A stretch of 64,000 bases of DNA from Rhodobacter sp. 24-YEA-8 (GCF_900105075.1 NZ_FNSK01000003.1:216982-280981), one strand, 5' to 3'; counted from the first letter of the stretch, positions 44,042 to 52,794 are shown. Program-made: numbers and translations. Notes: generated by a model from the letters alone, not told the origin.

Positions 44042-44632
44042 ATGTCAGAAAACGATGATGTTCTGAGCGCAGTTCTGGATCAGCTCGATACGGCGGCCGA
44101 GGCGGAGACTGTGAGCGTCGGCACGGTGGTCGAGGCCTCGGGCACGCGCTCCTTCGCAACCCTCATGCTGGTTTTCGCACTGATCGCGGTCTCTCCGGCC
44201 AGCATCGTGCCCGGCGTGACAACCGTGGTTGCACTGCTGGAATTCCTGCTCGTGACGCAGATGATTGCCGGTCGGCGTCACCTCTGGTTGCCGGTCATCA
44301 TTTCAGAGCGCGCCATCACCGGCGAGCGCCTGAGGTCAGCGGTTTCATGGCTGCGCAAGCCCATTGCCGTTATAGACCACATCCTGCAACCACGGCTGAG
44401 TTTCCTCACCGAAAAGCCTTACCTCTACCTATGGCTTTTTCTGATCCTCGGCCTCACCCTCGTCATGCCATTCATGGAACTGGTACGCGGCACCGGAACC
44501 GTTGCATCCTGTTTCATTGCCCTCGTGGCGGCGGCAGTTCTGACGAGGGATGGAGCGCTGCTTCTTCTGGCGGGCCTTTGTCTTGCTGCGTTGGTATGGG
44601 TGGCTCAATGGCTCGGAGGGGCGCTGCTTTGA
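44042..44632 (+). CDS. exoD: ExoD-family membrane protein
   Basis: 196 residues with about four hydrophobic segments, including LMLVFALIAVSPASIVPGVT, YLWLFLILGLTLVMPFMELV and a C-terminal pair. The ExoD family was named for exopolysaccharide and alkaline-tolerance defects in rhizobia; its biochemical role is unknown. The start at 44042 is chosen over upstream in-frame codons because homologs begin with a short acidic Ser/Asp-rich N-terminus. The EcfG-type promoter upstream fits an envelope-stress role. Confidence 0.85.
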   Translation: MSENDDVLSAVLDQLDTAAEAETVSVGTVVEASGTRSFATLMLVFALIAVSPASIVPGVTTVVALLEFLLVTQMIAGRRHLWLPVIISERAITGERLRSAVSWLRKPIAVIDHILQPRLSFLTEKPYLYLWLFLILGLTLVMPFMELVRGTGTVASCFIALVAAAVLTRDGALLLLAGLCLAALVWVAQWLGGALL

Positions 44633-44768
44633 GACGCCTGACCTGAGTCCAAATACAGGTGGAAGCCACTTTCTCCGTGAGCCATATCCGGTTTCCGGGT
44701 CTTTTGCGGCGTCCCTGGTCGGGGTATCTACGATATCGAGCCATGAGCCGCCACTGATTCAAGGCCAT

Positions 44769-44931
44769 GGCGAGGGAAAACGGCGGTGGATCGTATTGGT
44801 CGCGGCAATGAGCGGCAGATCAGCATTCGCTTCCTGGCGATGACGAGGCATTTCGTCTATCAACCCGAGTTCTGCAATCCAGCGGCCGGGTGGGAGAAGG
44901 GGCAAGTCGAGAAGAACTGTCGGGATTCCCG
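44769..44931 (+). pseudogene. IS21-family istA remnant
   Basis: A stretch of about 54 codons aligns with the middle of IstA: KTAVDRIGRGNERQISIRFL then [20 protein letters not shown], matching the corresponding part of the complete IstA in this window ([34 protein letters not shown]). Both ends are missing. It comes from a different IS21-type element since the sequence has diverged. Confidence 0.8.
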
Positions 44932-45078
44932 CCACCAGATGTTGCAGGCCAGCGCTTCGACAGCATCCAGCACGCAAGCCGGGCAATCGGTGACTGGAGC
45001 AGCTTCTACAACAACCGCCGCCCTCATCAGGCGCTTGCAATGCGCTCGCCGGCAGAGGCATTCAGAATAGCGGCTTAA
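44932..45078 (+). pseudogene. IS3-family transposase C-terminal remnant
   Basis: About 45 codons in a different frame from the preceding istA remnant: QRFDSIQHASRAIGDWSSFY, NNRRPHQALAMRSPAEAF and a stop. This is the C-terminal end of an IS3-type OrfB (compare NTRRLHSALGYRPPEEF of the complete copy). The direct junction of two unrelated transposase pieces shows repeated insertion and deletion at this site. Confidence 0.75.
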
Positions 45079-45164
45079 CCTGAGCAGATTCAGCTGGGTC
45101 GATACAGGACTGCACTTTCCCGAATCCTCATCCAGGCGCAGGCTGATGGAAGGAGGAATGTATC

Positions 45165-45353
45165 GTGATACACTATATGAAAGCGCCACGTGAGAAGGCA
45201 GCACGCGCACTGTGCAATCTCGATGGCCACCCACCTGACATTCAATTCGAAGGGTATCCGATGTGGAAGAGCTACCTTCCGCAGGTGGACGCAGTGCTGC
45301 GCGTTGCACTCGGGTCGGAGGCGTGGCAGGCGATGGTCGAAGCGGAGCGCTGA
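45165..45353 (+). CDS. Small hypothetical protein of 62 residues
   Basis: A GTG start with AGGAGG eight bases upstream makes translation likely. The sequence (KAPREKAARALCNLDGHPPD, YPMWKSYLPQVDAVLRVALG) is a compact mixed-charge small protein without recognised domain. It sits between transposase remnants and could be cargo of an old mobile element. Confidence 0.5.
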   Translation: MIHYMKAPREKAARALCNLDGHPPDIQFEGYPMWKSYLPQVDAVLRVALGSEAWQAMVEAER

Positions 45354-45391
45354 CTTTTGGGCAATCAGACCACCCCCACCTGCGGGCTTCT

Positions 45392-45604
45392 TCATTCACC
45401 GCGTTCGGTCACCGGCTTCAAAAGCACAATGCGCTCAATCTCCTGAATCAACTCTCTATAGCCTGCCTGAGGAAACTCACGGTTCAGTCGCCGAAACAGG
45501 GCCTGCACAACACGGGCGGAACTGATGTGATACCATCGCGCCCACCCTGGGCCACCCATCAGAAAGCGGTTTTCGCCGACCGTGTAGGCAACCCGGATTG
45601 ACAA
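45392..45604 (-). CDS. Doubtful small hypothetical protein
   Basis: A 70-codon frame opening at TTG without a clear ribosome site (FRRLNREFPQAGYRELIQEI is the most protein-like part). It is in an IS-rich area, so it could be a fragment of a longer decayed gene. Low confidence. Confidence 0.25.
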   Translation of the reverse strand: MSIRVAYTVGENRFLMGGPGWARWYHISSARVVQALFRRLNREFPQAGYRELIQEIERIVLLKPVTERGE

Positions 45605-45847
45605 GGGCTGTGTCTAAGATGGGGTAACGGGTGACTGGTACACAGGAGGCATGATCAACTTATACCCCTATGTACGGGGCAATGCCAGATACCGGGGCCT
45701 CCGGTCTCCCACCCCTGCCGACAGATACCGGGATAGCCGTCAGCTGCTCCAGTTGGTCGCCACAAACCAAGCAGCGAAATCTCACAATGGCCAGTCACGA
45801 GATCAGCCTGACATCCGACGAATGCGCTCAATCGTGCCGTTCCGCCG

Positions 45848-46051
45848 TTACATAGAATCCTTGTGCGCGGCTTCGAGCGCGGCCGGTGCCTCTTGGGCTT
45901 CCGCATCAGCTTCCGAAATCCCCTTTTTGAATGCCGAGATCCCCTTGCCGACTTCTCCCATCAGCGAGGAAACCTTGCCCTTGCCAAAAAGGACAAGCGC
46001 CACGACTGCAATGACCAGGATGTGGGGGAGCGTTAGAGCGTTAGAGAGCAT
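45848..46051 (-). CDS. tatA: Twin-arginine translocase subunit TatA (solitary)
   Basis: A 67-residue TatA/E protein: a short N-terminus, one membrane helix (LPHILVIAVVALVLFGKGKV) with the FGKGK hinge, an amphipathic helix (LMGEVGKGISAFKKGISE) and an acidic tail. TatA forms the pore of the Tat export system. TatB and TatC are not adjacent, so this is an extra copy; a Tat substrate (the dehydrogenase subunit 3) is encoded about 2 kb away, which may explain its presence. Confidence 0.9.
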   Translation of the reverse strand: MLSNALTLPHILVIAVVALVLFGKGKVSSLMGEVGKGISAFKKGISEADAEAQEAPAALEAAHKDSM

Positions 46052-46117
46052 GATGGCGTCCTCAGATATGCCAGTGTTGCGGCAACTTCGATCTGCCTGA
46101 GCGACAGATTCCGCAAA

Positions 46118-46334
46118 TCACGATTTCGAGCGGAGCCAGAGGCGCCGGAATTCCTCATCTGCTAGCCGGCAAACCCCGCATCGATCAGCGCGATCAGCCG
46201 CGCACCGCTCACGCCAGGCATAAATCTGCTGGCGCGTCACCTCATGGCGCTACGCCGACTGCCAGAACGATCCCGAGCTTCTCCTCGTCATCCCAACGCC
46301 GTCGCCGTTCCACCCAAAGGACATCGCCACGCAT
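46118..46334 (-). pseudogene. IS66-type TnpA (OrfA) remnant
   Basis: From an ATG at 46334 the minus strand reads VERRRRWDDEEKLGIVLAVG, then after a deletion and frame change TRQQIYAWRERCAADR and LADEEFRRLWLRSKS before a stop. The first and second pieces match the start and the helix-turn-helix end of IS66 OrfA proteins (RRRWSDEEKLAIV ... VSRQQIYQWR). It is broken by an internal deletion. Confidence 0.6.
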
Positions 46335-46371
46335 CCACAACCCCGCATAAGACACGTCGCTAACGACGTCG

Positions 46372-46572
46372 TTATGCACGTCCCATAACGGATCGGCCCA
46401 AACTCAGGCAGGTGTTGGCAATCGGCCGGTCACGACGTTTTCGCCATTTCGCAACGGTCTTGGGGTTAATACCCAGTTCACGGCTCAGCGCCGCGGTCGA
46501 AGCCTCCGATCGCTGTATTGCTGCTCGGATCGCGTGCGTGGTCGTGGCGCTTCCGTGACGAACTTGTCCCAT
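46372..46572 (-). pseudogene. IS481-family transposase N-terminal remnant
   Basis: MGQVRHGSATTTHAIRAAIQ followed by ALSRELGINPKTVAKWRKR is the N-terminal helix-turn-helix of IS481-type transposases. After about residue 48 the homology stops and the frame ends soon after, so the integrase core is gone. Confidence 0.8.
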
Positions 46573-46841
46573 AGGGCATCCTTCCATTCCAAAGAAATGA
46601 TCGCACCAGCAAACCGTGGAATCAAACACCAAGCACCCGCATACTTGAAGAGAACAAAAATTCTGCAGATGTATATGTGAATGACCAAAGCAGCGCGTCC
46701 GAGCACCACTCCCACCCGGGGACGCAATGCAGCATGCGCATATCCAAGGCAAACGGGCCGGTTTGCGAGAATCTCTCTACATGGCACTGCGGCTTCCGGC
46801 CTGATATGATACGCAGAGGAAACGATCGCCAAATGTAGCGC

Positions 46842-47807
46842 ATGCCGAAAAAATCTCTTCATGATTTCGCATCCGGCTGCCTGGAGGCAGCCATTGATGG
46901 TGGCATTCTTCCGGCCGGTACTGTGATGATCGAGGGACCGATCGCGCAGCATTTCGGCATAAGCCGTGTGCCTGTGCGTCAGGCCATCGCCCGACTGGAG
47001 AGGAAGGGCAAGGCGTATCGCTTCAACGGCAGGGGTCTGGTGGTCGGGCCACCCGGAACGCCGCCAAGACGCGAGCTATTGGAAAAAGTCCTGCCCAGCC
47101 TGATCCTTGAAGAGCGGCCGCCCCCCCTGGCCTGGCAGACATTTGGCAACGAACTGGAAGCGATTATCGTCCATCAGGCTTTCTTCGGGGCTGTGCGGCT
47201 GAGCGAGGCGGAACTGGCGCGCCACTTCAATGTCGGGCGCAGCGTTGCACGAGATGCGCTCCAGCATCTTGAACCGCTCGGGTTGATAGGCAAGGATTCC
47301 AGCCAACGCTGGCTGGTGGTCCCGCTGGACGATCAAAGGATTCATGAGCTCTATCAACTGCGCCTGCAGCTGGAGCCGCACACCCTTGCAGAGGCGACCC
47401 CCTTTATTCCCCGGGATCTGCTCTCCGACATGATCACGCGCCATGAGCACGCGCTAAGACACTATACTTCGCTCAGCGCTGAAGATCTGTATGCGCTTGA
47501 ACTTGATCTGCATGTGACCTGCCTGGGCTATTGTCCGAATGGGACTTTCGTTTCCGTGCTCCGCCGCACACAGTGCCTCCTTTTGCTCAGCCGCCAAGTC
47601 CTGGGTCGCAGGCTGGAAATGCCGCAGTCAGAACCATTCCTGGCCGAGCATCTGACCGTGCTCCGCGCTATGGCAGCAGGAGATGCGACTGCGGCCAGAG
47701 AAGCCATGGCACTTCATCTGTCGAATTCGGTAGCGAAGGTTGCAGCGCGCGCCGCCGCCATGCGCAACCGCTATCAACCGACGCCGCAGCCCTTCTTCCG
47801 GTCCTGA
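46842..47807 (+). CDS. GntR/FadR-type regulator with two winged-helix domains
   Basis: 321 residues. A first winged helix (residues about 5-70: AIDGGILPAGTVMIEGPIAQ, FGISRVPVRQAIARLERKG) and a second (about 105-165: IVHQAFFGAVRLSEAELARH, FNVGRSVARDALQHLEPLG) are followed by an FCD-like ligand-binding helical domain (about 170-300: YQLRLQLEPHTLAEA, AGDATAAREAMALHL). Ordinary members have only one DNA-binding domain. It converges on the UxaA-type gene and probably controls the minus-strand catabolic operon through a small metabolite. Confidence 0.82.
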   Translation: MPKKSLHDFASGCLEAAIDGGILPAGTVMIEGPIAQHFGISRVPVRQAIARLERKGKAYRFNGRGLVVGPPGTPPRRELLEKVLPSLILEERPPPLAWQTFGNELEAIIVHQAFFGAVRLSEAELARHFNVGRSVARDALQHLEPLGLIGKDSSQRWLVVPLDDQRIHELYQLRLQLEPHTLAEATPFIPRDLLSDMITRHEHALRHYTSLSAEDLYALELDLHVTCLGYCPNGTFVSVLRRTQCLLLLSRQVLGRRLEMPQSEPFLAEHLTVLRAMAAGDATAAREAMALHLSNSVAKVAARAAAMRNRYQPTPQPFFRS

Positions 47808-47850
47808 AACTCCGGGCGCCCCCGGCGAGATCCAGCGAACAGTCTCAGGA

Positions 47851-49380
47851 TCAGGTCACCGCCCCGACCTGCCAGGGCACAAATTCATTGTTGCCATAGT
47901 CGAACTGCTCAGAAAGCGTCCGCTCGCCCGAGGCGACGGCAAGGACCAGATCATAGATCCGCTTCCCGGCCGCCTCAATCGTATCAGTTCCACGGGCAAT
48001 ATCACCGCAATTGATGTCCATATCCTCCTTCATATGGTCATACATCACGGTATTGGTGGCGATCTTGATGGTCGGGCTGGGCTTCCAGCCCGAAACCGAG
48101 CCGCGCCCGGTGGTGAAGCAGACCATATTGCAGCCGCCCGCCACCTGACCGGTCACCGCCACTGGGTCATATCCGGGCGTGTCCATGAAAACGAACCCTT
48201 GCTCGGTAATCTTTTCGGCATAGTGATAGACCGCGTTCAGCGGCATCGATCCGCCCTTCGCCACCGCGCCCAGCGACTTTTCAAGAATGGTGGTCAGCCC
48301 ACCTTCCTTATTGCCATGCGAGGGGTTGTTGTTCAGTTCTGCCCCGTTGCGGCTGGTGTAGCCGCGCCACCATTCAATCCGCTCCAGCAGCCGTTCGGCC
48401 ACTTCCGGGCTGCGGGCGCGCCGGGTCAGCAAATGCTCGGCGCCGTAGATTTCCGGTGTCTCCGCCAGCACCGTCGTCGCGCCGTTGCGCACCAGAAGAT
48501 CCGAAGCGTAGCCGAGCGCTGGATTGGCGGTGATCCCGGAATAGCCATCCGATCCGCCGCATTCGAGCGCCACTTTCAGATGTGAAAGCGGCTGACGGCT
48601 GCGCTTCACCGCATTCACCCCGGGCAGCATTTCGCGGATCATCCCGCAGGCGGCTTCGATGGTTTTGCGGGTGCCGCCAAACTGCTGGATCGTCATGGTA
48701 CGGAAGCGGTTGCCCTCATCCAGCTTGTAATGCTCCAGGATCGGGCGGATCTGATTGGTCTCACAGCCCAGGCCGATCATCAGGATGCCGCCGAAATTCG
48801 GATGCGTGGCATAGCCACTGATGACGCGGGTCAGATATTCATAGCCCTCGCCATTGGTGTTGATCGCGCAACCACCGCCATGCGTCAGCGGCACGACGCC
48901 ATGTATATTGTCATAGCCATCCAGCCCGCCGGAGCGGTTGAAATGCTCGGCGATGTAATGCGATACCGTGGCCGAGCAGTTCACCGTCGAGACGATGCCG
49001 ATATAGTTGCGGGTGCCGACGCCGCCATAGCCACGATCATAGCCCATGAAGGTCGCGCGCTCAGCCTCGGGCAGCAGCCCCGGCCATTGCGTCTCGGTGG
49101 AGAACTGATGACGCACCGCGCTGTCGGTCATCGAAAGATTGTGCAGATGGACATGCTGACCGGCCGCAATGCCGGTGCTGGCAATGCCGATGACCTGGCC
49201 GAATTTGCGCACCTCTGTCCCGGCCGGAATGTCCTGAAGCGCGACCTTATGGCCGCGCGGCAGCAGATCCGTGGCGCTCATGCCGGCAATCCCGAGCGGT
49301 TCACCGATCTTCAGCATCCGGCGCAGCACACCGACACTGTCGGCCGGGTTAAGCTGGATAACAGGGGCCTGCTGCATCAT
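47851..49380 (-). CDS. UxaA-family (altronate/galactarate-type) dehydratase
   Basis: About 509 residues. An N-terminal SAF domain (VIQLNPADSVGVLRRML to HVHLHNLSM) is followed by the UxaA/GarD catalytic domain with the metal-binding motifs GYGGVGTRNYIGIVSTVNCS, LTHGGGCAINTNG, GLGCETNQ and ECGGSDGYSGITANPALG. These Fe-dependent enzymes dehydrate sugar acids such as altronate or galactarate. The second in-frame ATG is chosen since GGAG lies just upstream (GGAGCGAATGATG). It heads leftward from the flavoprotein gene after a terminator, so it has its own promoter. Confidence 0.85.
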   Translation of the reverse strand: MMQQAPVIQLNPADSVGVLRRMLKIGEPLGIAGMSATDLLPRGHKVALQDIPAGTEVRKFGQVIGIASTGIAAGQHVHLHNLSMTDSAVRHQFSTETQWPGLLPEAERATFMGYDRGYGGVGTRNYIGIVSTVNCSATVSHYIAEHFNRSGGLDGYDNIHGVVPLTHGGGCAINTNGEGYEYLTRVISGYATHPNFGGILMIGLGCETNQIRPILEHYKLDEGNRFRTMTIQQFGGTRKTIEAACGMIREMLPGVNAVKRSRQPLSHLKVALECGGSDGYSGITANPALGYASDLLVRNGATTVLAETPEIYGAEHLLTRRARSPEVAERLLERIEWWRGYTSRNGAELNNNPSHGNKEGGLTTILEKSLGAVAKGGSMPLNAVYHYAEKITEQGFVFMDTPGYDPVAVTGQVAGGCNMVCFTTGRGSVSGWKPSPTIKIATNTVMYDHMKEDMDINCGDIARGTDTIEAAGKRIYDLVLAVASGERTLSEQFDYGNNEFVPWQVGAVT

Positions 49381-49385
49381 TCGCT

Positions 49386-49419
49386 CCATTAATGGCTAAT
49401 GCTGGCAATATACATTAAT
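49386..49419 (-). promoter_or_regulatory. Possible GntR-type operator before the UxaA-type gene
   Basis: The palindrome CCATTAATGG at 49386-49395 is followed 18 bases on by a second ATTAAT (49414-49419) in CATTAATA. AT-rich inverted repeats stand out in this GC-rich DNA and would overlap the start region of the dehydratase gene. Binding by the regulator at 46842 is inference. Confidence 0.35.
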
Positions 49420-49456
49420 AGGGCAGTGCAGGGTCAAGAGGCAGAATGCACCCGAT

Positions 49457-49494
49457 AAGAAAAAGCCGGCCACCCGGAAACGGGGGCCGGCTTT
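49457..49494 (-). terminator. Rho-independent terminator after the flavoprotein gene
   Basis: A ten-base-pair stem (AAAGCCGGCC with GGCCGGCTTT, 49462-49471 and 49485-49494) is followed in the minus direction by TTTTT. It lies 20 bases beyond the flavoprotein stop and separates the TRAP/CoA-transferase operon from the UxaA-type gene. Confidence 0.8.
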
Positions 49495-49513
49495 GCCGCT
49501 CTGCGTTGTCAGA

Positions 49514-51253
49514 TCAGAGCGAAGAGAGCGTGGCGCGGAAAAAACCTTCCGGGCGATTGCGGTCAAAGATGATGCTGGTTTCCTGGCCCGGATCTGCGGC
49601 AGGAAAATCCTCACGGTAATGACCGCCGCGGCTTTCGGCGCGCTCTTGCGCCGCGCGCGCCATCAGGCAGCCGGTTTCCAGCAGATTCTCAGTTTCCAGC
49701 ACGAAGCGCAGCGCCGCCGGGCTGTCGGCCGGCACCCGCGCCAGCCTGTCGCGCAGCGCCTCTGCCCCCGACAGGAAGGCCGCAAGCCCCGCACCATCGC
49801 GCACGACCAGCAAATGCCGCGTCGCCAATGCCTGCAGATCAAGCCGGATCGCCCCGGCGCTTTCCTCACCCTTGCGGGCCATGACCGCGCTGAGCTTCGC
49901 CTGTTCCGCTGCGCAGCGATCCGGCAGAGGGCGCCGCCCCTCGGCCAGCGCAAGTGCTGCCGCGGCGCGCCCTGCCCTTGCGCCGAACACCTGACAAGTC
50001 ATCGCCATATTGCCGCCAAGCCGGTCGGCGCCATGCGGGCCGGCGGCAGTCTCTCCGGCGGCAAAAAGCCCGCGGATATTCGAGCCGGCATCGGCATTGA
50101 TGCGCAGGCCACCGTTGATCGCATGGCCGGAACAGGTGATCTGCACCCGGTCCTTGTAGAGATCGACGCCCTTCGACAAATACCAGTCATAGGTCAGCGG
50201 CCACATATGCGCGATAGAGCGGCTGCTGTCGCCCAGCACCTTGTCGAAATTGGTATCGCGGAAATCCATCCAGACCCCGCCCTCGGGCGTGCCTTTGCCG
50301 CTGTTGATGGTCTTCTGGATCGAAATCTCGACATAGCGCGAGACGCCGCGCGCGCTGAAGGGGAAGTGGTTCTCCTTGGCATCCAGCACCGCATCACGGG
50401 TCACACCTTCCGGCAGGAAGGGCTGGATCACCGGCTGACCCTCGGCATCGGTAAGGTTGGGACGCGCATCCCAGAGGTAATTGCCAAAGAGATTCACGAA
50501 AGGCGACAGGATGCTGACCCCGGCCTGCATGAATTCCATATTGGTCAGATGCGCTCCGGCCCGCCAGGCCATGGCATAGCCATCACCGGTGATATCGGCC
50601 GGATAGAGGTTTTTCGAGAAGAGCTGGCTTGCACCGCCCGTCGTCATGATCGTCGCACCGGCACGCAACAGGATCGGCGCGCCCTCGCGGTCAATCGCAA
50701 GCGCGCCAAGACAGATACCGTCGCGCACGACCAGATCGACCACCATCAGCTGATCGAGCCCCCGGATGCCTTTCGCCGTCACCTCACTGCCAAGGGCGCG
50801 CATGATCGGCTTGAAATGGTCGCGGATCACATGCGAGCGCGGCCGGCTGGAAAAGCAGGCCCGAAAGGTCAGATAGCCGCCCTGTTCGGTCTTCTCGAAC
50901 GGCACGCCCTTGCCTTCCAGGTAATGAAGCGCCTCTTCCGCCTCTTCGGTCAGGATCTCAACCAGCCGCGGGTCGGCCATGCCCTGGGCGGCATGCAGAA
51001 TATCGCCGGCATGGACGCCCGGATTGTCGGAACTGTCCCCTGCCCCGTCCGGCACGTTGAAGGCGCCGACTTCGGCGACGCTGTAGAAGGTGGCGCCGCT
51101 GCCGCGCAGATCGCCTTTGACGGCGATCAGCACATCGGCTCCGGCCTCGCGGGCCTCGAGCGCGGCGCGCAAGGCCGCACCGCCGCCGCCGATCACCAGG
51201 ACATCGGTTTCCACCTCGCGCAGAGGTTTTTCATTCCAGTCGCGCTCCATCAC
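49514..51253 (-). CDS. Fumarate reductase/succinate dehydrogenase-type flavoprotein
   Basis: 579 residues. FAD-binding loop VLVIGGGGAALRAALEAREAG at the N-terminus, an SVAEVGAFNVPDGAGDSSDN segment near the family's FAD-attachment region, HAGDILHAAQGMADPRLV, and a second FAD-contact GLFAAGETAAGPHGADRLGG. The fumarate-reductase C-terminal helical domain follows. No iron-sulfur or membrane subunits are adjacent, so it probably acts alone on a small unsaturated or saturated acid. Its ATG overlaps the CoA-transferase stop (ATGA), implying coupled synthesis and perhaps consecutive steps. Confidence 0.85.
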   Translation of the reverse strand: MMERDWNEKPLREVETDVLVIGGGGAALRAALEAREAGADVLIAVKGDLRGSGATFYSVAEVGAFNVPDGAGDSSDNPGVHAGDILHAAQGMADPRLVEILTEEAEEALHYLEGKGVPFEKTEQGGYLTFRACFSSRPRSHVIRDHFKPIMRALGSEVTAKGIRGLDQLMVVDLVVRDGICLGALAIDREGAPILLRAGATIMTTGGASQLFSKNLYPADITGDGYAMAWRAGAHLTNMEFMQAGVSILSPFVNLFGNYLWDARPNLTDAEGQPVIQPFLPEGVTRDAVLDAKENHFPFSARGVSRYVEISIQKTINSGKGTPEGGVWMDFRDTNFDKVLGDSSRSIAHMWPLTYDWYLSKGVDLYKDRVQITCSGHAINGGLRINADAGSNIRGLFAAGETAAGPHGADRLGGNMAMTCQVFGARAGRAAAALALAEGRRPLPDRCAAEQAKLSAVMARKGEESAGAIRLDLQALATRHLLVVRDGAGLAAFLSGAEALRDRLARVPADSPAALRFVLETENLLETGCLMARAAQERAESRGGHYREDFPAADPGQETSIIFDRNRPEGFFRATLSSL

Positions 51254-52782
51254 TGATCTCCGAAATGGCGGGCATCCATCGGCTTCAGCGCCGGGCTGAC
51301 CTCGATGGCAAAGGGAACCAGATCGAGGATCTGGCTTTTCACGTCGATCCCCGGGGCGACCTCATCAAGGCGCAGCCCGTTTTCCTGCAAGGAGAAGACG
51401 GCACGTTCGGTGACATAAAGCACCTGCTGCCCCTTGCGCCGTGCCGAGGCCGCATTGAAGGTGACCTGCTCGACTGCCGGGATGAGTTTCGAGAACCGCC
51501 CCTCTGACGCCACGACCAGCCGCCCGTCCTGCCAGCGAATATCGACGCCGCCGGCATTGAAAGAGCCGCAGAACACCACCCGTTTCGTCTGATGGGTGAT
51601 GTCGACAAAGCCGCCGCAGCCGGGCACGATGCCGTTGAAACGGCTGACATTCACATTGCCCTGCGCATCCAGCTGGCCAAAGCCAAGGAAGGTGATGTCG
51701 AGCCCGCCGCCAAGGAAAAAGTCAAAAACATTGGTGGAATCGATGATCGCATCGGGGTTCACATTGGTGCCGAAGATCGCACGATCCCCCGGCACACCCC
51801 CGATGGAACCATGTTCTGGGAAGAAAGTGGTGCCGCCGCTTTCGCCGCGCTCATTCAGGATGCGCGGGATCTCGATCGGCATGCCGACGCCCAGATTGAC
51901 CACCTCTCCGTCGCGGATTTCCTGGGCGGCGCGGCTCGCGATGATGCGCGAGGGCCCGGGCTCGACGCGGCTCTGGCCCTGGTAGGGAATGCGCACCTCG
52001 CCCGTCAGGGCCGGGTTCAGCGCGCCGCCCGAGACCGATTGCTCCGGCGCGACCACCACCGCATCAACGAAAATACCGGGGATCTCGACCATGCGCGGAT
52101 GCAGCGAGCCGCCTTTCACCAGACGGCGCACCTGCACGATGACCTTGCCACCCGAATTCTTCGCGGCCATGGCCATGGTGCGGATGCCCAGCGAGACCGG
52201 CTCATCCTCAAGCGAGATATTACCGAACTCATCAGCCGAGGTGCCGCGCAGGAAGGCAATATCAATGCGCGGATTATCATAGACGAGGCGTGCTTTGCCA
52301 TCGGCCATCTCTTTGCGCACAATCGGCTCTTTCGCGGCGGCATTCATCCGGCCGCCGCCAAGATCCGGGTCGACAAAGGTGTCGAGACCCACGTCGGTCA
52401 CGGTCTTTTCCTGCTTCGCCGCAATGCCGCGCAGCATCTGGAAGACGGTGCCCATCGGCAGGCAATGCGCCTCGAACGCATTGGCATTAAGCAGTGACGT
52501 GTAACGCGATTCCTTGAGGAAAGAGTAGCCGCTGCCAATGGCGCACGCGACCATGCCGGGGCGGGCGAGGTTTTCCAGCCCGCGCCCCGCGCCCATACCG
52601 ACGATAATGGGGTGGATCTCGGTCAGTCTCTTCGGCGCGCCGGTCTCATCATGGCGGCGGCCAAGCGCGCCCAGCAATGCATCGGGCGTCAGCACATTCT
52701 CGCAGCCGCAGATCACCAGCGTATCGCCATCCTTGACAAGGCCTGCGGCCTCGTCGGCGGTCATCACAGAGATAGTCTTCAT
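51250..52782 (-). CDS. Acyl-CoA:acetate/3-ketoacid CoA-transferase (fused alpha-beta)
   Basis: 510 residues, a family I CoA-transferase with both halves in one chain, as in YdiF and propionate CoA-transferase. N-terminal half: MTADEAAGLVKDGDTLVICG, VGMGAGRGLENLA, LRGTSADEFGN. C-terminal half: NLGVGMPIEIPRIL, and the catalytic Glu in FPEHGSIGGVPG. It activates a carboxylic acid by CoA exchange without ATP. AGGA lies about ten bases before the ATG. Position between IclR and the flavoprotein places it in the same degradation route. Confidence 0.9.
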   Translation of the reverse strand: MKTISVMTADEAAGLVKDGDTLVICGCENVLTPDALLGALGRRHDETGAPKRLTEIHPIIVGMGAGRGLENLARPGMVACAIGSGYSFLKESRYTSLLNANAFEAHCLPMGTVFQMLRGIAAKQEKTVTDVGLDTFVDPDLGGGRMNAAAKEPIVRKEMADGKARLVYDNPRIDIAFLRGTSADEFGNISLEDEPVSLGIRTMAMAAKNSGGKVIVQVRRLVKGGSLHPRMVEIPGIFVDAVVVAPEQSVSGGALNPALTGEVRIPYQGQSRVEPGPSRIIASRAAQEIRDGEVVNLGVGMPIEIPRILNERGESGGTTFFPEHGSIGGVPGDRAIFGTNVNPDAIIDSTNVFDFFLGGGLDITFLGFGQLDAQGNVNVSRFNGIVPGCGGFVDITHQTKRVVFCGSFNAGGVDIRWQDGRLVVASEGRFSKLIPAVEQVTFNAASARRKGQQVLYVTERAVFSLQENGLRLDEVAPGIDVKSQILDLVPFAIEVSPALKPMDARHFGDQ

Positions 52783-52794
52783 GGGTTTTTCCTG

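Noticed and set aside
45655..45906. 83-codon minus-strand frame next to tatA
   Set aside because: Overlaps the tatA end out of frame and contains no domain; probably a decayed or non-coding sequence.
49493..51256. 587-codon plus-strand frame opposite the flavoprotein gene
   Set aside because: Antisense to a complete flavoprotein with FAD motifs; no start site or domain.
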